Assembly: GCA_002448815.1 (NCBI GenBank)
Contig: DKAJ01000012.1
Span: 79,056-143,055, forward strand
Direction of reading: 5' to 3'
Source of the DNA: Micavibrio sp. UBA6929
GTDB taxonomy: Bacteria > Pseudomonadota > Alphaproteobacteria > Micavibrionales > Micavibrionaceae
DNA: 64,000 bases
A model generated the notes under the pieces. The model was not told where the DNA came from, did not search any database, and worked only from the letters and a program-made list of their open reading frames with translations. Made by a program: the position numbers and the translations under genes. The first letter of the stretch is position 1. The number at the start of each line of letters is the position of its first letter. Below, piece by piece: positions 52,369-61,400 of this stretch.

Positions 52369-52919
52369 GATGATCTTTCTGTGAAAAGGGGCGTTGTCGT
52401 GAGCAAGTCACGGTATAAAATACCTTTGAGGTGTTCGCGCTGCTCAAGGGCGTAATCTGTCAGGATGCTTACGAATGATTCGTCTGCATTGTCGGCGTAG
52501 ATATTTCGTTTAATCACGGCGCGCAGTGGTGCGCTGTCATTTGCGTTATCTAACGTGTCAATTGCATCATGATAAGCGTGCATGCGGCCGTTAAAGCCTG
52601 TCATCATCTTGCGCATGCGCTTTGGCACGCCCATATCACCAATGCCCATTTCGCGTAGCGTTTGATCCATATCCTTGAACATGATGTCAAAGAGCGCCTG
52701 ATTGAGCGCCTCGGAATCGGCGGTCTTTGCATCGCTTAAATTACGGTCGATCAATAAAAAGACATGCAATAAAAGCAAATCAAAGCGAGCCTCCATCGTG
52801 TCGGGCAGACCGCAATCGGTGTAAAACCAAGGTCTGCGCACCGTTGAAAGGCATTGTGCGTAAAGCGCTTTTGCCTCTTGCTCATAAGGTTTTTTTGTTT
52901 TTAGAATGTTCAGCATCAT
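52365..52919 (-). CDS. Ubiquinol-cytochrome c chaperone family protein
   Basis: A helical protein of about 184 residues belonging to the family of the mitochondrial Cbp3/UQCC1 assembly factors, common in alphaproteobacteria. The N-terminal block EQEAKALYAQCLSTVRRPWF and DTMEARFDLLLLHVFLLIDR and the DQTLREMGIGDMGVPKRMRKM segment are typical. The start at the Met pair 52919/52916 is preferred; the longer frame to 52967 abuts bamE. The stop overlaps yceD (ATGA). It may help bc1 assembly; petABC is not in the window. Confidence 0.85.
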   Translation of the reverse strand: MMLNILKTKKPYEQEAKALYAQCLSTVRRPWFYTDCGLPDTMEARFDLLLLHVFLLIDRNLSDAKTADSEALNQALFDIMFKDMDQTLREMGIGDMGVPKRMRKMMTGFNGRMHAYHDAIDTLDNANDSAPLRAVIKRNIYADNADESFVSILTDYALEQREHLKGILYRDLLTTTPLFTERSS

Positions 52920-52967
52920 ATAACCGCGTCTTTGACGTTGATCTAGGTATAAACAGGATATTTGCAC

Positions 52968-53399
52968 ATGACAAGAATGGCATTACTTTTTTTCAGTCTT
53001 TCTACACTGATCACTTCTGCATGCGCGCCAACACTTGCAACGCGTGGCAATCTGATTGAGGATGAGCAAATTACCAAGGTTAAGATTGGCTTTCACACGC
53101 GTTCGGACGTGATGCGTGCAATGGGGTCGCCAACGACGACTGCGCCTTTTGATGATCATGTCTGGTATTACATCGGTCAGGAAACAACCAAAAAAGGCAT
53201 CTTGGATCCCGAGGTTGTGAATGAGCGCATCGTTATGGTGACATTTGATGATGCGGGCGTGGTGCAGAAAATCGAAGATATCGACGCCGAGCGCATGGAT
53301 GTTGCCCTCAGCCGCGAGCGTACACAAACGCACGGCAATGATTATACCGTCATGCAACAGCTCCTCGGGAATTTAGGGCGCTTTAATACGCAAAAATAA
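52968..53399 (+). CDS. bamE: Outer membrane assembly lipoprotein BamE
   Basis: BamE (SmpA/OmlA) is part of the BAM complex that inserts outer membrane proteins. From ATG 52968 (AGGA 9 bases upstream) the product is 143 residues with the lipobox LITSAC near 12-17. The BamE fold is seen in KVKIGFHTRSDVMRAMGSPT and VWYYIGQETT, then RIVMVTFDDAGVVQKIE. The gene is divergent from the chaperone gene and yceD group. Frames starting earlier at TTG 52962 are less likely. Confidence 0.9.
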   Translation: MTRMALLFFSLSTLITSACAPTLATRGNLIEDEQITKVKIGFHTRSDVMRAMGSPTTTAPFDDHVWYYIGQETTKKGILDPEVVNERIVMVTFDDAGVVQKIEDIDAERMDVALSRERTQTHGNDYTVMQQLLGNLGRFNTQK

Positions 53400-53446
53400 A
53401 AAAGGCCAATAGATTGAATTGGTTGTGAGTTTTTTTTGCGACAATA

Positions 53447-53476
53447 TTGACGAGGCGTCATTTTTTGCGTTAGTCT
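53447..53476 (+). promoter_or_regulatory. Probable ihfA promoter with overlapping inverted repeat
   Basis: TTGACG (53447-53452) and TAGTCT (53471-53476) are 18 bases apart. An inverted repeat TGACG-AGG-CGTCA (53448-53460) overlaps the -35. The -10 match is weak and the repeat could be chance. Confidence 0.4.
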
Positions 53477-53506
53477 AATTTTATCACTTGATATTGGGAG
53501 GCATTC

Positions 53507-53800
53507 TTGGGAACAACCGTTACCAGAGCAGATATTGCAGAATATGTGTATGAAGAAGTAGGTTTGTCACGTACAGAAACCGCAGGTTTTGTTGACTCTG
53601 TCCTTGAAGAAATTGCATCCACATTGGTTGAAGGCGAAACAGTCAAAATTTCCTCATTCGGAAGCTTTAGCGTCCGCCAAAAGGAAGAGCGCGTTGGTCG
53701 TAACCCTAAGACAGGAGTCGAGGTTCCAATCTCTCCGCGTAAAGTATTGATCTTCCGCGCATCTCATGTGTTGAAAGACCGCATTGTTGCGGGCGAATAA
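53507..53800 (+). CDS. ihfA: Integration host factor subunit alpha
   Basis: A DNA-bending HU/IHF-family protein of 97 residues. The start is TTG 53507: the GGGAGG site (53496-53501) is 5 bases before it and no ATG or GTG lies near in frame. Motifs: ADIAEYVYEEVGLSRTE, VKISSFGSFSVRQK and the minor-groove arm RVGRNPKTGVEVPISPR with the intercalating Pro. IhfA rather than HU is shown by VKISSFGSFSVRQKEERVGRNP and by the following merR gene. The partner IhfB is elsewhere. Confidence 0.93.
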   Translation: MGTTVTRADIAEYVYEEVGLSRTETAGFVDSVLEEIASTLVEGETVKISSFGSFSVRQKEERVGRNPKTGVEVPISPRKVLIFRASHVLKDRIVAGE

Positions 53801-53809
53801 GAATATCAA

Positions 53810-53836
53810 AAAGCCCACCTGAATGTGGGCTTTAAA
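53810..53836 (+). terminator. Hairpin terminator between ihfA and merR
   Basis: Perfect 9-base arms AAAGCCCAC and GTGGGCTTT with a 6-base loop end in only a short T stretch, so partial read-through to merR is possible. Confidence 0.7.
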
Positions 53837-53878
53837 GTGTTTATAAAAAGAAAATAATAAAGAAAGGCGGATATCAGA

Positions 53879-54439
53879 ATGAGCCAGCCCGATAGACACG
53901 AAGCAGATAAATCTACCGATAAAATGCAGGCCTCAATGCAGGCCCATGCAGCCGCCCGATCTTTTAAAAAACGCTCTGCCAAGGCAGGTGGCGCATTCCT
54001 GACTATTCGTGAGGTTGCTGACGAGCTTGGTGTTCAGCAACATGTTTTGCGTTTTTGGGAAACGAAATTTTCACAAGTAAAGCCAATGAAGCGTGGTGGT
54101 GGTCGTCGTTATTATCGACCAGATGACGTTATCCTTCTTAAGAATATTCAACATCTTCTCTACACCGAAGGTTACACAATCAAAGGCGTACAAAAGCTTT
54201 TGCGTAGCGAAGGTAAAAAGGCGTTGTCGCAATCTTTGTTGGCCGAGCAAGAAAATGCTGGCGAGGAGCAAGCAGAGGACGTCGTAAATGAAATTTCTGC
54301 AAGTGAAGAGACTGTGCTAACGCAGCCGCAGCAAGATAAGGCCGTGTCTTACAAAACGCTCAGCGATAATCAGCAAGAAGCCCTTCATGCGATGCTTGAC
54401 GAGCTTAAGGCGCTGCGCGAGTTTATCTCGTCACAATAA
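53879..54439 (+). CDS. MerR-family transcription regulator
   Basis: A 186-residue regulator. Residues about 35-105 form a MerR winged helix: LTIREVADELGVQQHVLRFWETKFSQ and YRPDDVILLKNIQHLLYTEG. The N-terminal 35 residues are basic; the C-terminal half is acidic, coiled-coil and lacks metal-binding Cys. This is the usual alphaproteobacterial MerR that follows ihfA and precedes a tRNA-Pro gene. The target is unknown. Confidence 0.9.
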   Translation: MSQPDRHEADKSTDKMQASMQAHAAARSFKKRSAKAGGAFLTIREVADELGVQQHVLRFWETKFSQVKPMKRGGGRRYYRPDDVILLKNIQHLLYTEGYTIKGVQKLLRSEGKKALSQSLLAEQENAGEEQAEDVVNEISASEETVLTQPQQDKAVSYKTLSDNQQEALHAMLDELKALREFISSQ

Positions 54440-54482
54440 TTCAAACGCTTTCATATCTTTGTGTCGATACAGCGTTGACGCG

Positions 54483-54498
54483 CCCTATTTAAATAGGG
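54483..54498. repeat. Perfect 16-base palindrome before tRNA-Pro
   Basis: CCCTATTT is followed at once by AAATAGGG. It lies between a TTGACG (54475-54480) and the tRNA, so it may be the binding site of a dimeric regulator or an overlapping part of the promoter. No loop is present, so a terminator is less likely. Confidence 0.55.
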
Positions 54499-54517
54499 TA
54501 AAACCGCTTCACATGAT

Positions 54518-54594
54518 CGGAACGTGGCGCAGCCTGGTAGCGCACTTGCATGGGGTGCAAGGGGTCGTAGGTTCAAATCCTATCGTTCCGACCA
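54518..54594 (+). tRNA. tRNA-Pro (anticodon GGG)
   Basis: A 77-base tRNA with acceptor arms CGGAACG and CGTTCCG, discriminator A and an encoded CCA at 54592-54594. The anticodon arm reads CTTGC-ATGGGGT-GCAAG, which puts GGG at positions 34-36 and reads CCC codons. The T-loop GGTTCAAATCC is standard. hemB begins 28 bases later. Confidence 0.95.
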
Positions 54595-54621
54595 TTTTGT
54601 TTTAAAAGCAAGGCTTGTACC

Positions 54622-55623
54622 ATGCAAATTGACCAATCATCTTTTCCTTATCGTCGAATGCGCCGCCCGCGCCAGCATAAATGGTCGCGTAACTTGGTGC
54701 GTGAAAATGCATTATCAGTTAACGACCTTATCTGGCCTGTGTTTGTTATTGACGGGCAGGGGCAGCGCGAGGCAGTCCCTTCAATGCCGGGCGTAGAGCG
54801 TTATTCGGTTGATATCTTGCTGGAAGAAATTCAAATCGCCGCTGATCTTGGCATTCCTGCTGTTGCACTTTTCCCCTCGGTGGATAGCGCACTGCGTACG
54901 CCGCTGGGCGAGGAAAGCTATAACGCAGATAATTTGGTATGCCGCACGGTGAAGGTGATCAAGGCGCGATTCCCTGATCTTGGCGTGATCTGTGATGTGG
55001 CGCTTGATCCCTATACGGATCATGGTCATGACGGGTTATTGGTGGATGATGGAATTGATAATGACACGACGGTTGAGGCGCTGTGCAAGCAAGCCGTGGT
55101 ACAGGCGCAGGCTGGGTGTGATGTAATCGCTCCGTCTGACATGATGGATGGACGTATCGGCGCAATTCGGAAGGCTTTGGATGAAGCCGGCTGTCAGCAT
55201 GTCATGATTATGGCCTATGCCGCGAAATATGCATCGGGCTTTTACGGGCCATTTCGTGATGCCGTTGGTTCTGCTGGGCAATTAAAGGGTGCATCAAAAT
55301 CAACCTATCAAATGGATCCTGCAAACAGTGATGAAGCCTTGCGCGAAGTTGCCCTTGATCTGAATGAAGGGGCGGATATGGTAATGGTGAAGCCAGGGAT
55401 GCCATATCTGGATATCGCGGCCAAAGTGAAGGAAGCATTTAAAGCGCCAACATTCGTTTATCAGGTGAGCGGCGAATACGCGATGCTGCAAGCGGCATTC
55501 CAAAATGGCTGGCTGGACGAGCAGCGCGTTATCCTTGAAAGCTTAATGGCGTTTAAACGTGCGGGCTGTGACGGTATCTTGACTTATTTCGCGCGAGATG
55601 CAGCGTGCAAGTTATCTGAGTAG
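54622..55623 (+). CDS. hemB: Porphobilinogen synthase (5-aminolevulinate dehydratase)
   Basis: HemB joins two aminolevulinates in haem synthesis. The 333 residues have the active-site Lys in MIMAYAAKYASGFYGPFRDA and the second Lys in MVMVKPGMPYLDI. The metal region reads CDVALDPYTDHGHDG, where the zinc-type enzyme has three Cys; Asp and Ala here point to the Mg-dependent class usual in alphaproteobacteria. It follows the tRNA and precedes rplM by about 120 bases; a small palindrome (GGTATT/AATACC) lies just after the stop. Confidence 0.96.
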   Translation: MQIDQSSFPYRRMRRPRQHKWSRNLVRENALSVNDLIWPVFVIDGQGQREAVPSMPGVERYSVDILLEEIQIAADLGIPAVALFPSVDSALRTPLGEESYNADNLVCRTVKVIKARFPDLGVICDVALDPYTDHGHDGLLVDDGIDNDTTVEALCKQAVVQAQAGCDVIAPSDMMDGRIGAIRKALDEAGCQHVMIMAYAAKYASGFYGPFRDAVGSAGQLKGASKSTYQMDPANSDEALREVALDLNEGADMVMVKPGMPYLDIAAKVKEAFKAPTFVYQVSGEYAMLQAAFQNGWLDEQRVILESLMAFKRAGCDGILTYFARDAACKLSE

Positions 55624-55684
55624 CTTACATGAGGGTATTTTAATACCGCACCTTTAATTTGCTGATTTATAACAAAAAATAATG

Positions 55685-55713
55685 TTGACACATGAATTGT
55701 TATGCGTCATAAA
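55685..55713 (+). promoter_or_regulatory. rplM-rpsI promoter
   Basis: A perfect -35 box TTGACA (55685-55690) is 17 bases before CATAAA (55708-55713), with the ATG 33 bases further. This fits a strong ribosomal-protein promoter, although the -10 matches only 4 of 6. Confidence 0.6.
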
Positions 55714-55745
55714 GCGTCCAATCGAAAATATAAAGGATATAAGCG

Positions 55746-56204
55746 ATGGGAACTACATCTATTAAACCTGCTGAGGTTGATAAGAAATGGATTTTGATCG
55801 ACGCAGAAGGCGTAACGCTAGGCCGTATGGCAAGCTTGATCGCAATGCGTCTACGTGGCAAGCACAAGCCACAATACACACCGCACGTTGACTGTGGTGA
55901 TTTTGTAATCGTAATTAACGCTGAAAAAGTTCACCTTACAGGTAACAAGCGTCAAGATGACATCTTTTACTGGCACACTGGTTACCCTGGCGGTATCAAA
56001 GAGCGCAGCAAAGGCCAAATCTTGGACGGCAAGCACCCTGAGCGCGTAGTTGAAAAAGCAGTTGAGCGTATGTTGCCACGTGGTCCTTTGGGCCGCAAAG
56101 TTTTCAGCAACTTGCGTGTATATGCAGGCGCTGAGCACCCACATGAAGCACAAAAGCCAGAAGTTCTGGATGTTGCTGCGATGAACCCAAAGAACAAGCG
56201 CTAG
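55746..56204 (+). CDS. rplM: 50S ribosomal protein L13
   Basis: The 152-residue protein shows the L13 signature: WILIDAEGVTLGRMASLIAM, RGKHKPQYTPHVDCGDFVIV, YWHTGYPGGIKERSKGQ and LPRGPLGRKVFSNLRVYAG. The GGAT-type site before ATG 55746 is weak. rpsI follows 19 bases later, the universal pair. Confidence 0.97.
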   Translation: MGTTSIKPAEVDKKWILIDAEGVTLGRMASLIAMRLRGKHKPQYTPHVDCGDFVIVINAEKVHLTGNKRQDDIFYWHTGYPGGIKERSKGQILDGKHPERVVEKAVERMLPRGPLGRKVFSNLRVYAGAEHPHEAQKPEVLDVAAMNPKNKR

Positions 56205-56223
56205 GATTTGAAGGATACAAATA

Positions 56224-56730
56224 ATGACTGATACAGTAAAAGATTTGAAAGATTTGAAAGGTGCTGTTTCTGCGGCTGAAGCAACAGAAACTCCTGTGGA
56301 AACACAAAACGAAGCGCCAAAGCGTGAAAAAGAAATCGATGCGCAAGGCCGTTCATACGGTACAGGCCGTCGTAAAGACGCGGTTGCACGTGTATGGCTT
56401 AAGCCTGGCACAGGTAAAGTGACAGTAAATGGTCGTGACCAAACTGAATACTTCGCACGCCAAACACAGCGCTTGGTTCTTAACCAGCCTTTCTTGATCA
56501 TCAACGGCGTTGGCAAATATGACGTAACTTGCACAGTTAAAGGCGGCGGTCTTTCTGGTCAAGCGGGCGCAGTTCGCCACGGTATTTCACGTGCTCTTGA
56601 AAAGTTTGAGCCTGAATTCCGCCCTGCATTGAAAACAGCAGGTATGCTTACACGTGATGCACGTATTGTTGAGCGTAAAAAAGTCGGCAAGCACAAAGCG
56701 CGTCGTACAAAGCAGTGGGCAAAGCGTTAA
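56224..56730 (+). CDS. rpsI: 30S ribosomal protein S9
   Basis: The S9 core (about 45-168) has YGTGRRKDAVARVWLKPGTG, GGLSGQAGAVRHGISRAL and ends DARIVERKKVGKHKARRTKQ then WAKR. The first 42 residues are an extra N-terminal extension, acidic and low complexity, with a short repeat KDLKDLK; E. coli S9 lacks it, though extensions occur in other alphaproteobacteria. The start ATG 56224 is backed by the close rplM spacing. A strong terminator follows. Confidence 0.95.
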   Translation: MTDTVKDLKDLKGAVSAAEATETPVETQNEAPKREKEIDAQGRSYGTGRRKDAVARVWLKPGTGKVTVNGRDQTEYFARQTQRLVLNQPFLIINGVGKYDVTCTVKGGGLSGQAGAVRHGISRALEKFEPEFRPALKTAGMLTRDARIVERKKVGKHKARRTKQWAKR

Positions 56731-56764
56731 TCGCCAAGCTATTTGCTTTTTATACTTATTTCCG

Positions 56765-56806
56765 AAAGGGCAGCGAAGAGGGGTCTCTTTTCTGCTCTTT
56801 TATTTT
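56765..56806 (+). terminator. Rho-independent terminator after rpsI
   Basis: A long two-part stem (AAAGGGCAG with CTGCTCTTT, inner AAGAG with CTCTT, loop GGGT) is followed by TTATTTT. It ends the rplM-rpsI transcript before the carbonic anhydrase-like gene. Confidence 0.85.
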
Positions 56807-56832
56807 GCGCATGCCTCTTGTAAGATTGGCGC

Positions 56833-57351
56833 ATGACAAATACGCCTATTATCCTGCCGTTTAACGGTGTTTCTCCTGTAATCTCTGAGACGGCTTATAT
56901 CGCGCCAGGCGCCGTTGTGACTGGTGATGTGACTATCGGCGAGGAATGCTCGGTATGGTTTAATGCGACTTTGCGCGGGGATGTCGGCGATATTAAAATC
57001 GGCGCGCGCTCAAATGTTCAGGACGGCAGCGTTTTGCATATGACCTCTACAACGCAAGGGACTTATATTGGTGATGATGTGACGATTGGCCATATGGCGT
57101 TGCTGCACTCATGCACGATTGAAAATGAATGCTTGGTTGGGATGCAGTCATGCATTTTGGATAATGCGCGCATGGAGACGCAATCAATGCTGGCGGCGGG
57201 GGCGTTATTAACGCCGGGGAAAGTGGTGCCAAGTCACCAATTATGGGCAGGGCGTCCTGCGCGCTATGTGCGCGATCTAACGCCCGAGGAAATTGCCTTT
57301 TTCAAGAAATCCGCTGATAACTATGTCCGCAACGCGGCGGGATACCGTTAA
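56833..57351 (+). CDS. Gamma-carbonic anhydrase-like hexapeptide protein
   Basis: A 172-residue left-handed beta-helix protein of the YrdA/PaaY/CaiE group. Hexapeptide repeats include GAVVTGDVTIGEECSVWFNA, then NVQDGSVLHM and TIGHMALLHSCTIENECLVG. The three zinc-binding His are in VLHM, IGHMALLH (the first and last His). Gamma-carbonic anhydrase activity is possible but unproven in many members. It has no clear partner here and converges with the next gene, with a gap of 3 bases. Confidence 0.9.
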   Translation: MTNTPIILPFNGVSPVISETAYIAPGAVVTGDVTIGEECSVWFNATLRGDVGDIKIGARSNVQDGSVLHMTSTTQGTYIGDDVTIGHMALLHSCTIENECLVGMQSCILDNARMETQSMLAAGALLTPGKVVPSHQLWAGRPARYVRDLTPEEIAFFKKSADNYVRNAAGYR

Positions 57352-57354
57352 GGT

Positions 57355-57744
57355 CTATCCGCCCATGATAAGGGTGTTTTTATCGTTTAATAGGGTTGCG
57401 GGTTCGCTGCTTGGAAGAATGTTGCTGGATGCATTGATTGTATCAGCGGACGATGCCACTGTTTTTACGCCATCTGCTGCGGATGCGACGAATTCTTGAG
57501 TGATTCCTAGCATATCCCTAATAGGATCTGTGATCATGGCGACGCCAGGCTCTACAGCATCAAATAACGGTCCCCAAACGGCGCTGCCTATTTGGGCGAT
57601 GTGTTGTCCCGGCCCTAGGTGTGTCCACACATACGCGAAAAAGGGGTCTAGCAACAGCATTGTTCCTGCTGCAACAGCGGCTGTTTTAAAAATGCCGCTA
57701 AGGCTCCACCCTTTGTCTTTCTTTTTTTTGTCTTCTTCTGCCAT
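57355..57744 (-). CDS. Small membrane-associated protein of unknown function
   Basis: I do not recognise this 129-residue protein. A lysine-rich start (MAEEDKKKKDKGWSLSGIF) is followed by one hydrophobic segment (about 19-42, FKTAAVAAGTMLLLDPFFAYVW), then a region rich in Ala, Val and Ser with no signal cleavage site. Its ATG 57744 has no obvious ribosome site. It is divergent from the two genes at 57875 and 58405, with a Fur-box-like site between them, so the three may form one regulated group. Confidence 0.7.
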   Translation of the reverse strand: MAEEDKKKKDKGWSLSGIFKTAAVAAGTMLLLDPFFAYVWTHLGPGQHIAQIGSAVWGPLFDAVEPGVAMITDPIRDMLGITQEFVASAADGVKTVASSADTINASSNILPSSEPATLLNDKNTLIMGG

Positions 57745-57788
57745 TTTTTTTACCTAAATGCTCAAAAAAAATGTTGTGCTTGTTTTTT

Positions 57789-57807
57789 GATGATGATAAT
57801 CATTCTC
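57789..57807. promoter_or_regulatory. Fur-box-like operator
   Basis: The 19 bases GATGATGATAATCATTCTC match the E. coli Fur consensus GATAATGATAATCATTATC at 17 of 19 positions. Extra symmetric arms TGATGA and TCATCA lie outside. The site is in the 130-base region between the divergent genes at 57744 and 57875, at a place where a repressor would cover both promoters. Confidence 0.65.
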
Positions 57808-57874
57808 ATCATTAAGCATTTTTGCGCAAGGTAATCAATATAAATTTTATGAAAAAAATGAATGGATTATAAAG

Positions 57875-58393
57875 ATGGAAGATAATAAGGGCGTATTCAA
57901 TAAGCTTGCAAAGGTGACAAGGGCTGGGGCTTTGGTTGCTGCGATGGCAACGGTATCGCCGCCTGCCGAGGCATCTGCAACGGATGTGGTCGTGGAAAAT
58001 GGAAAGTTTGGCGTTGTTATTAAGCGCCCATCAGGAGATCGTGATCCAAATGGACCAGAATTTGTGATTACTTACAGCAAGATGTATAAAGGTGACTATA
58101 CATATGACAAAGATGGTGTGCAGGGGCGTGCGATTGATGTTGATGATTTGGTTGTCTCTAAAGATGACCCTACGAAATGGATATTGACGGCCCGCTTCTT
58201 GGCGCGTGCGGCCGATATTGCGGATGGATCTAGTTTTGATGGCGCGTTCAAGCAAACAGGCCGAGCGGTAACGTCAAAAGATTTTTTGCAAAAATATGCG
58301 ATGCACATTAATTCTGCTCATCATAAATGGGCAGAGGTTCAGGCTGTGCTGCAATATGCGCAGACACATTATCCTCCAACTCCATCTCAATAA
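57875..58393 (+). CDS. Probable exported protein of unknown function
   Basis: A 172-residue protein that I do not recognise. An in-frame stop (TAA) just upstream fixes the start at ATG 57875 or later. The N-terminus, with Lys residues, a hydrophobic run AGALVAAMATVSPPAEASA and a possible cut before TD near 36, looks like a Sec signal peptide, though its start is unusually polar. The mature part has beta-strand character (FGVVIKRPSGD, EFVITYSKMYKGDY, KWILTARFLARAADI) and a helical end (HHKWAEVQAVLQYA). The following large gene starts 12 bases after the stop. A Fur-like box 68 bases upstream suggests iron control. Confidence 0.75.
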   Translation: MEDNKGVFNKLAKVTRAGALVAAMATVSPPAEASATDVVVENGKFGVVIKRPSGDRDPNGPEFVITYSKMYKGDYTYDKDGVQGRAIDVDDLVVSKDDPTKWILTARFLARAADIADGSSFDGAFKQTGRAVTSKDFLQKYAMHINSAHHKWAEVQAVLQYAQTHYPPTPSQ

Positions 58394-58404
58394 GATGTTT
58401 TCCG

Positions 58405-61400
58405 ATGAATGATGAAGCGGTGATCATAAAAAACAAAGGGGAAGCGACGTTGCCTGTCGAACATCGCCTTGGCGTGAAGGGTAAAGTGATGATGCCTGAG
58501 CATTTAGTGCGCGCAGCATCCAACCATGGTCTGTTGATTGCCAAACGCCGTTTAGAGGACGAATATCACTTAAAATCAGAGCAGGGACATAATGTCGCCA
58601 CAATTTTACCTGGTGTCGTGCAAGGAGAGAACCCTTTAACATTTCTAGAGTTGAAAGCAGCGCTCGAGAAGCTGCATCAACCGCTAAGGCACATATCGAG
58701 CAATCTATCTGCCGCAAAGCATCAAGTGAATTTAGACGAGATCGTTGATTCTGAAATCGACTTATCGATGAGGCCAGAATTTGTCGGGCGTACCCAGTCG
58801 TTGAAAGACTCTGTTACGGCAACAAGTAATCGTATCTATAGATTGCGAAACGCAGAGATTGAGGGGGGAAGTCAAAAATTACATGATAATTTTTATCGTA
58901 TAATTGGTTTTATCTCAAAAGGCTCTCTCAAAGAAGAGGGGCTTAATAAATCTGAGCAAAGTGATTATGATGATCATGATGACGGCTGCGAAGTTGTAGC
59001 TGAGGAGCTAGAGCTAGCTGAAGCTAAGAAAAATGCGAGCGAAATATCAGGTTTGTTGCTGGAAGGTTTTCGCTTTAGCCGAACACACGGGAAATACCGT
59101 TTGGCGCTAGCTCCCGAATTTGCTGAGGGGCAATTTTCAGGCAAGGCACAACAAGAAATTTATGAGCATTTAAAATCGCTTCTCCATCAGGTTAAGCCAG
59201 ATGTGAACTGGAATGAACCGCCGAAGCATGTTTATCTAAGCGCGATCGAGTTATATCGTTTTTTTACGTCATTTTATGAAGCTGATTTACAAAGAGAGAT
59301 ACCGTTCCACGAAATGGTTGAAGATGCCTTCCACGAAGAATTAGAGGTGGAAGATGTAAAAAATATACAGCGCATAGCCGCAGAGTTAGAATCGTCTCCA
59401 TGGCTTGATAAATTGGAAGCGATTCCATCTTTGGCTGAAAAAAATGCCAAGCGGGATATGTTGCAGCTTTCTGCAGGTCTAACCGCATTACAAGCGTTGA
59501 TAGACAACCCAGAGATGCAAAGCATATGGAAGAAATATAACATCTCTAGTCGCTTGCTTGAAAACCATGAGAATGCGTTGGCAACAATGTGTACTGATAT
59601 TGAGCGTGTGCAGCGCGTGTTGGATCGTAGTATGCAAACAAACCGTATGAGCCGTGCGGATCTTGAAGCTGTGATGTTACATTTTCGTGAAACGATCGCA
59701 GGTGGACGAGAAATTGTTCAGATTATTAACAATGCGATTGATCAGCCCTTGTATCCTTCCGAACAAGCCAAGCAAAATCAGTCGCATCTTAAGCAATTAG
59801 ATGCAATTTTGGCTAATGCTAGTCTTGCACCCACTACATTGGTTCGTTCAAACCTTAGTAATGAAACACAAGAAATAGCGCATTATGTGGCGCGCCACAC
59901 GGGGCAGGAAGGAATCAATGTTGCTAAGGGGGTAAAAGATTTTGTACAAGATTTTGGTGGCGAAATATCAGATTTTGTTGCTAAAAACAAAATCTTGACC
60001 GTCAGCCTCGGCACTGCGTTTTATTTTGCAATGTCTGCTGGCCAGGCTATGGGAGCCGATGCGGGAGCCCCTGCAGATCCATCTTTGGATATGTTAGCGC
60101 AAGTTGGTGACGGTGTTATTACCGCAAGCTCTTCTCTTGATCCTAATATGAGCTTGGCAGACATGATGAATGCGCAGGTGGAGATTGTACCAATGGCGCT
60201 AGATCTGCAAGAACAAGAGTTTGGATCGCAGGCTGTTAAGGTCTGTCATTTCCATATGCCTGTTAAACTCCCGTATTTCGAGCATTGCCTTGTATCAGAT
60301 CAAGCTGTTAAGCAGTTTAATGATGGTTATGAGCTGTTAAAAGGACCGTTGAATGCGATTCTTGATGCTCCCGCGGAGAGCCTTGGCAATATGGTTTCGG
60401 GAAACTCTGATCATCAAGCCTTGTTCGGAGATCATTTTAAAAATAGTCTGCGTGCTACGGGCGATGTGTGGTTTGTCGCGAATGGATATCAGAATATTGC
60501 GCATGCACCTTGGGCTGCTGTAACTGCGACAATGGGGTATAAGTTGGGTGTGCTTCCTTCTATGAAGAAAACATCAGGGCTTATTACACCGTTAATCGAT
60601 AGTGCGTATAGCCTATCTCAGGATAATAAATATTTGCTCGCGAATATACCAGCCATGGCTTATGGCTATGCGGAGCAAGGAGTGAGCGGCGCCATCATGG
60701 CGACAACAATGACGAGTATTGGGGCTTATGGGCTGAACTCTGGACAAAATATATTGCAAAAAGGTGTAGCTAAGATATCTGGACGATACGCGCATAACAA
60801 AGTATTGCAGGCAGCGTCTTATGGGGCTGCGTCTTCCAAGTTTGGATCGCGTGTGGCCTCATATGCCCACCTTGGTGAGGTTAGCGGTTATCACCAAATG
60901 GATAGTGGTTTGTATATTCCTGATGAGAAAAGCGTTGCAACGACACCTGAAAGACAAAGTCTAACGGTTCCTCGTGAGCAGGAGGGGGCCGTTTCAATAG
61001 ATATAGGCGGAAAAACCATAGAAATGAATCTTGATACAGAAAACTTTCAAGATCTGTATCGGGATTTTGTGCAGTGGCGTTTTTTATTGGAGCACGGCGC
61101 CAATATTGTAGGGGTAGAGAAAGAGAGCAGCATAGGCAGTGAGCAAGCACAATGGGAAAAAGCACAGTTTGAGGCATTTAAGCGCTTGGCTGGTGAAGAA
61201 AAGCGGCCCTATAAAAAGATTACTGATTTTAAATATAGCGATTATTTAAAACGCTCTGCGAGCAATGCGATTGATGCTCTCGAGATGTTTGTGGCTGGCG
61301 AATTGTCAAAAGAGGCTTTAGCAAGGCAAATACAGGTGCCGCTGAATGATATGCTAACGTCTAAAATGATACATCTTAATGATGCGGGCATTGTGTTGGA

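Noticed and set aside
55851..56534. Open frame of 227 residues on the minus strand opposite rplM-rpsI
   Set aside because: It lies antisense to two ribosomal protein genes, whose low codon diversity leaves the opposite strand open by chance; no family resemblance.
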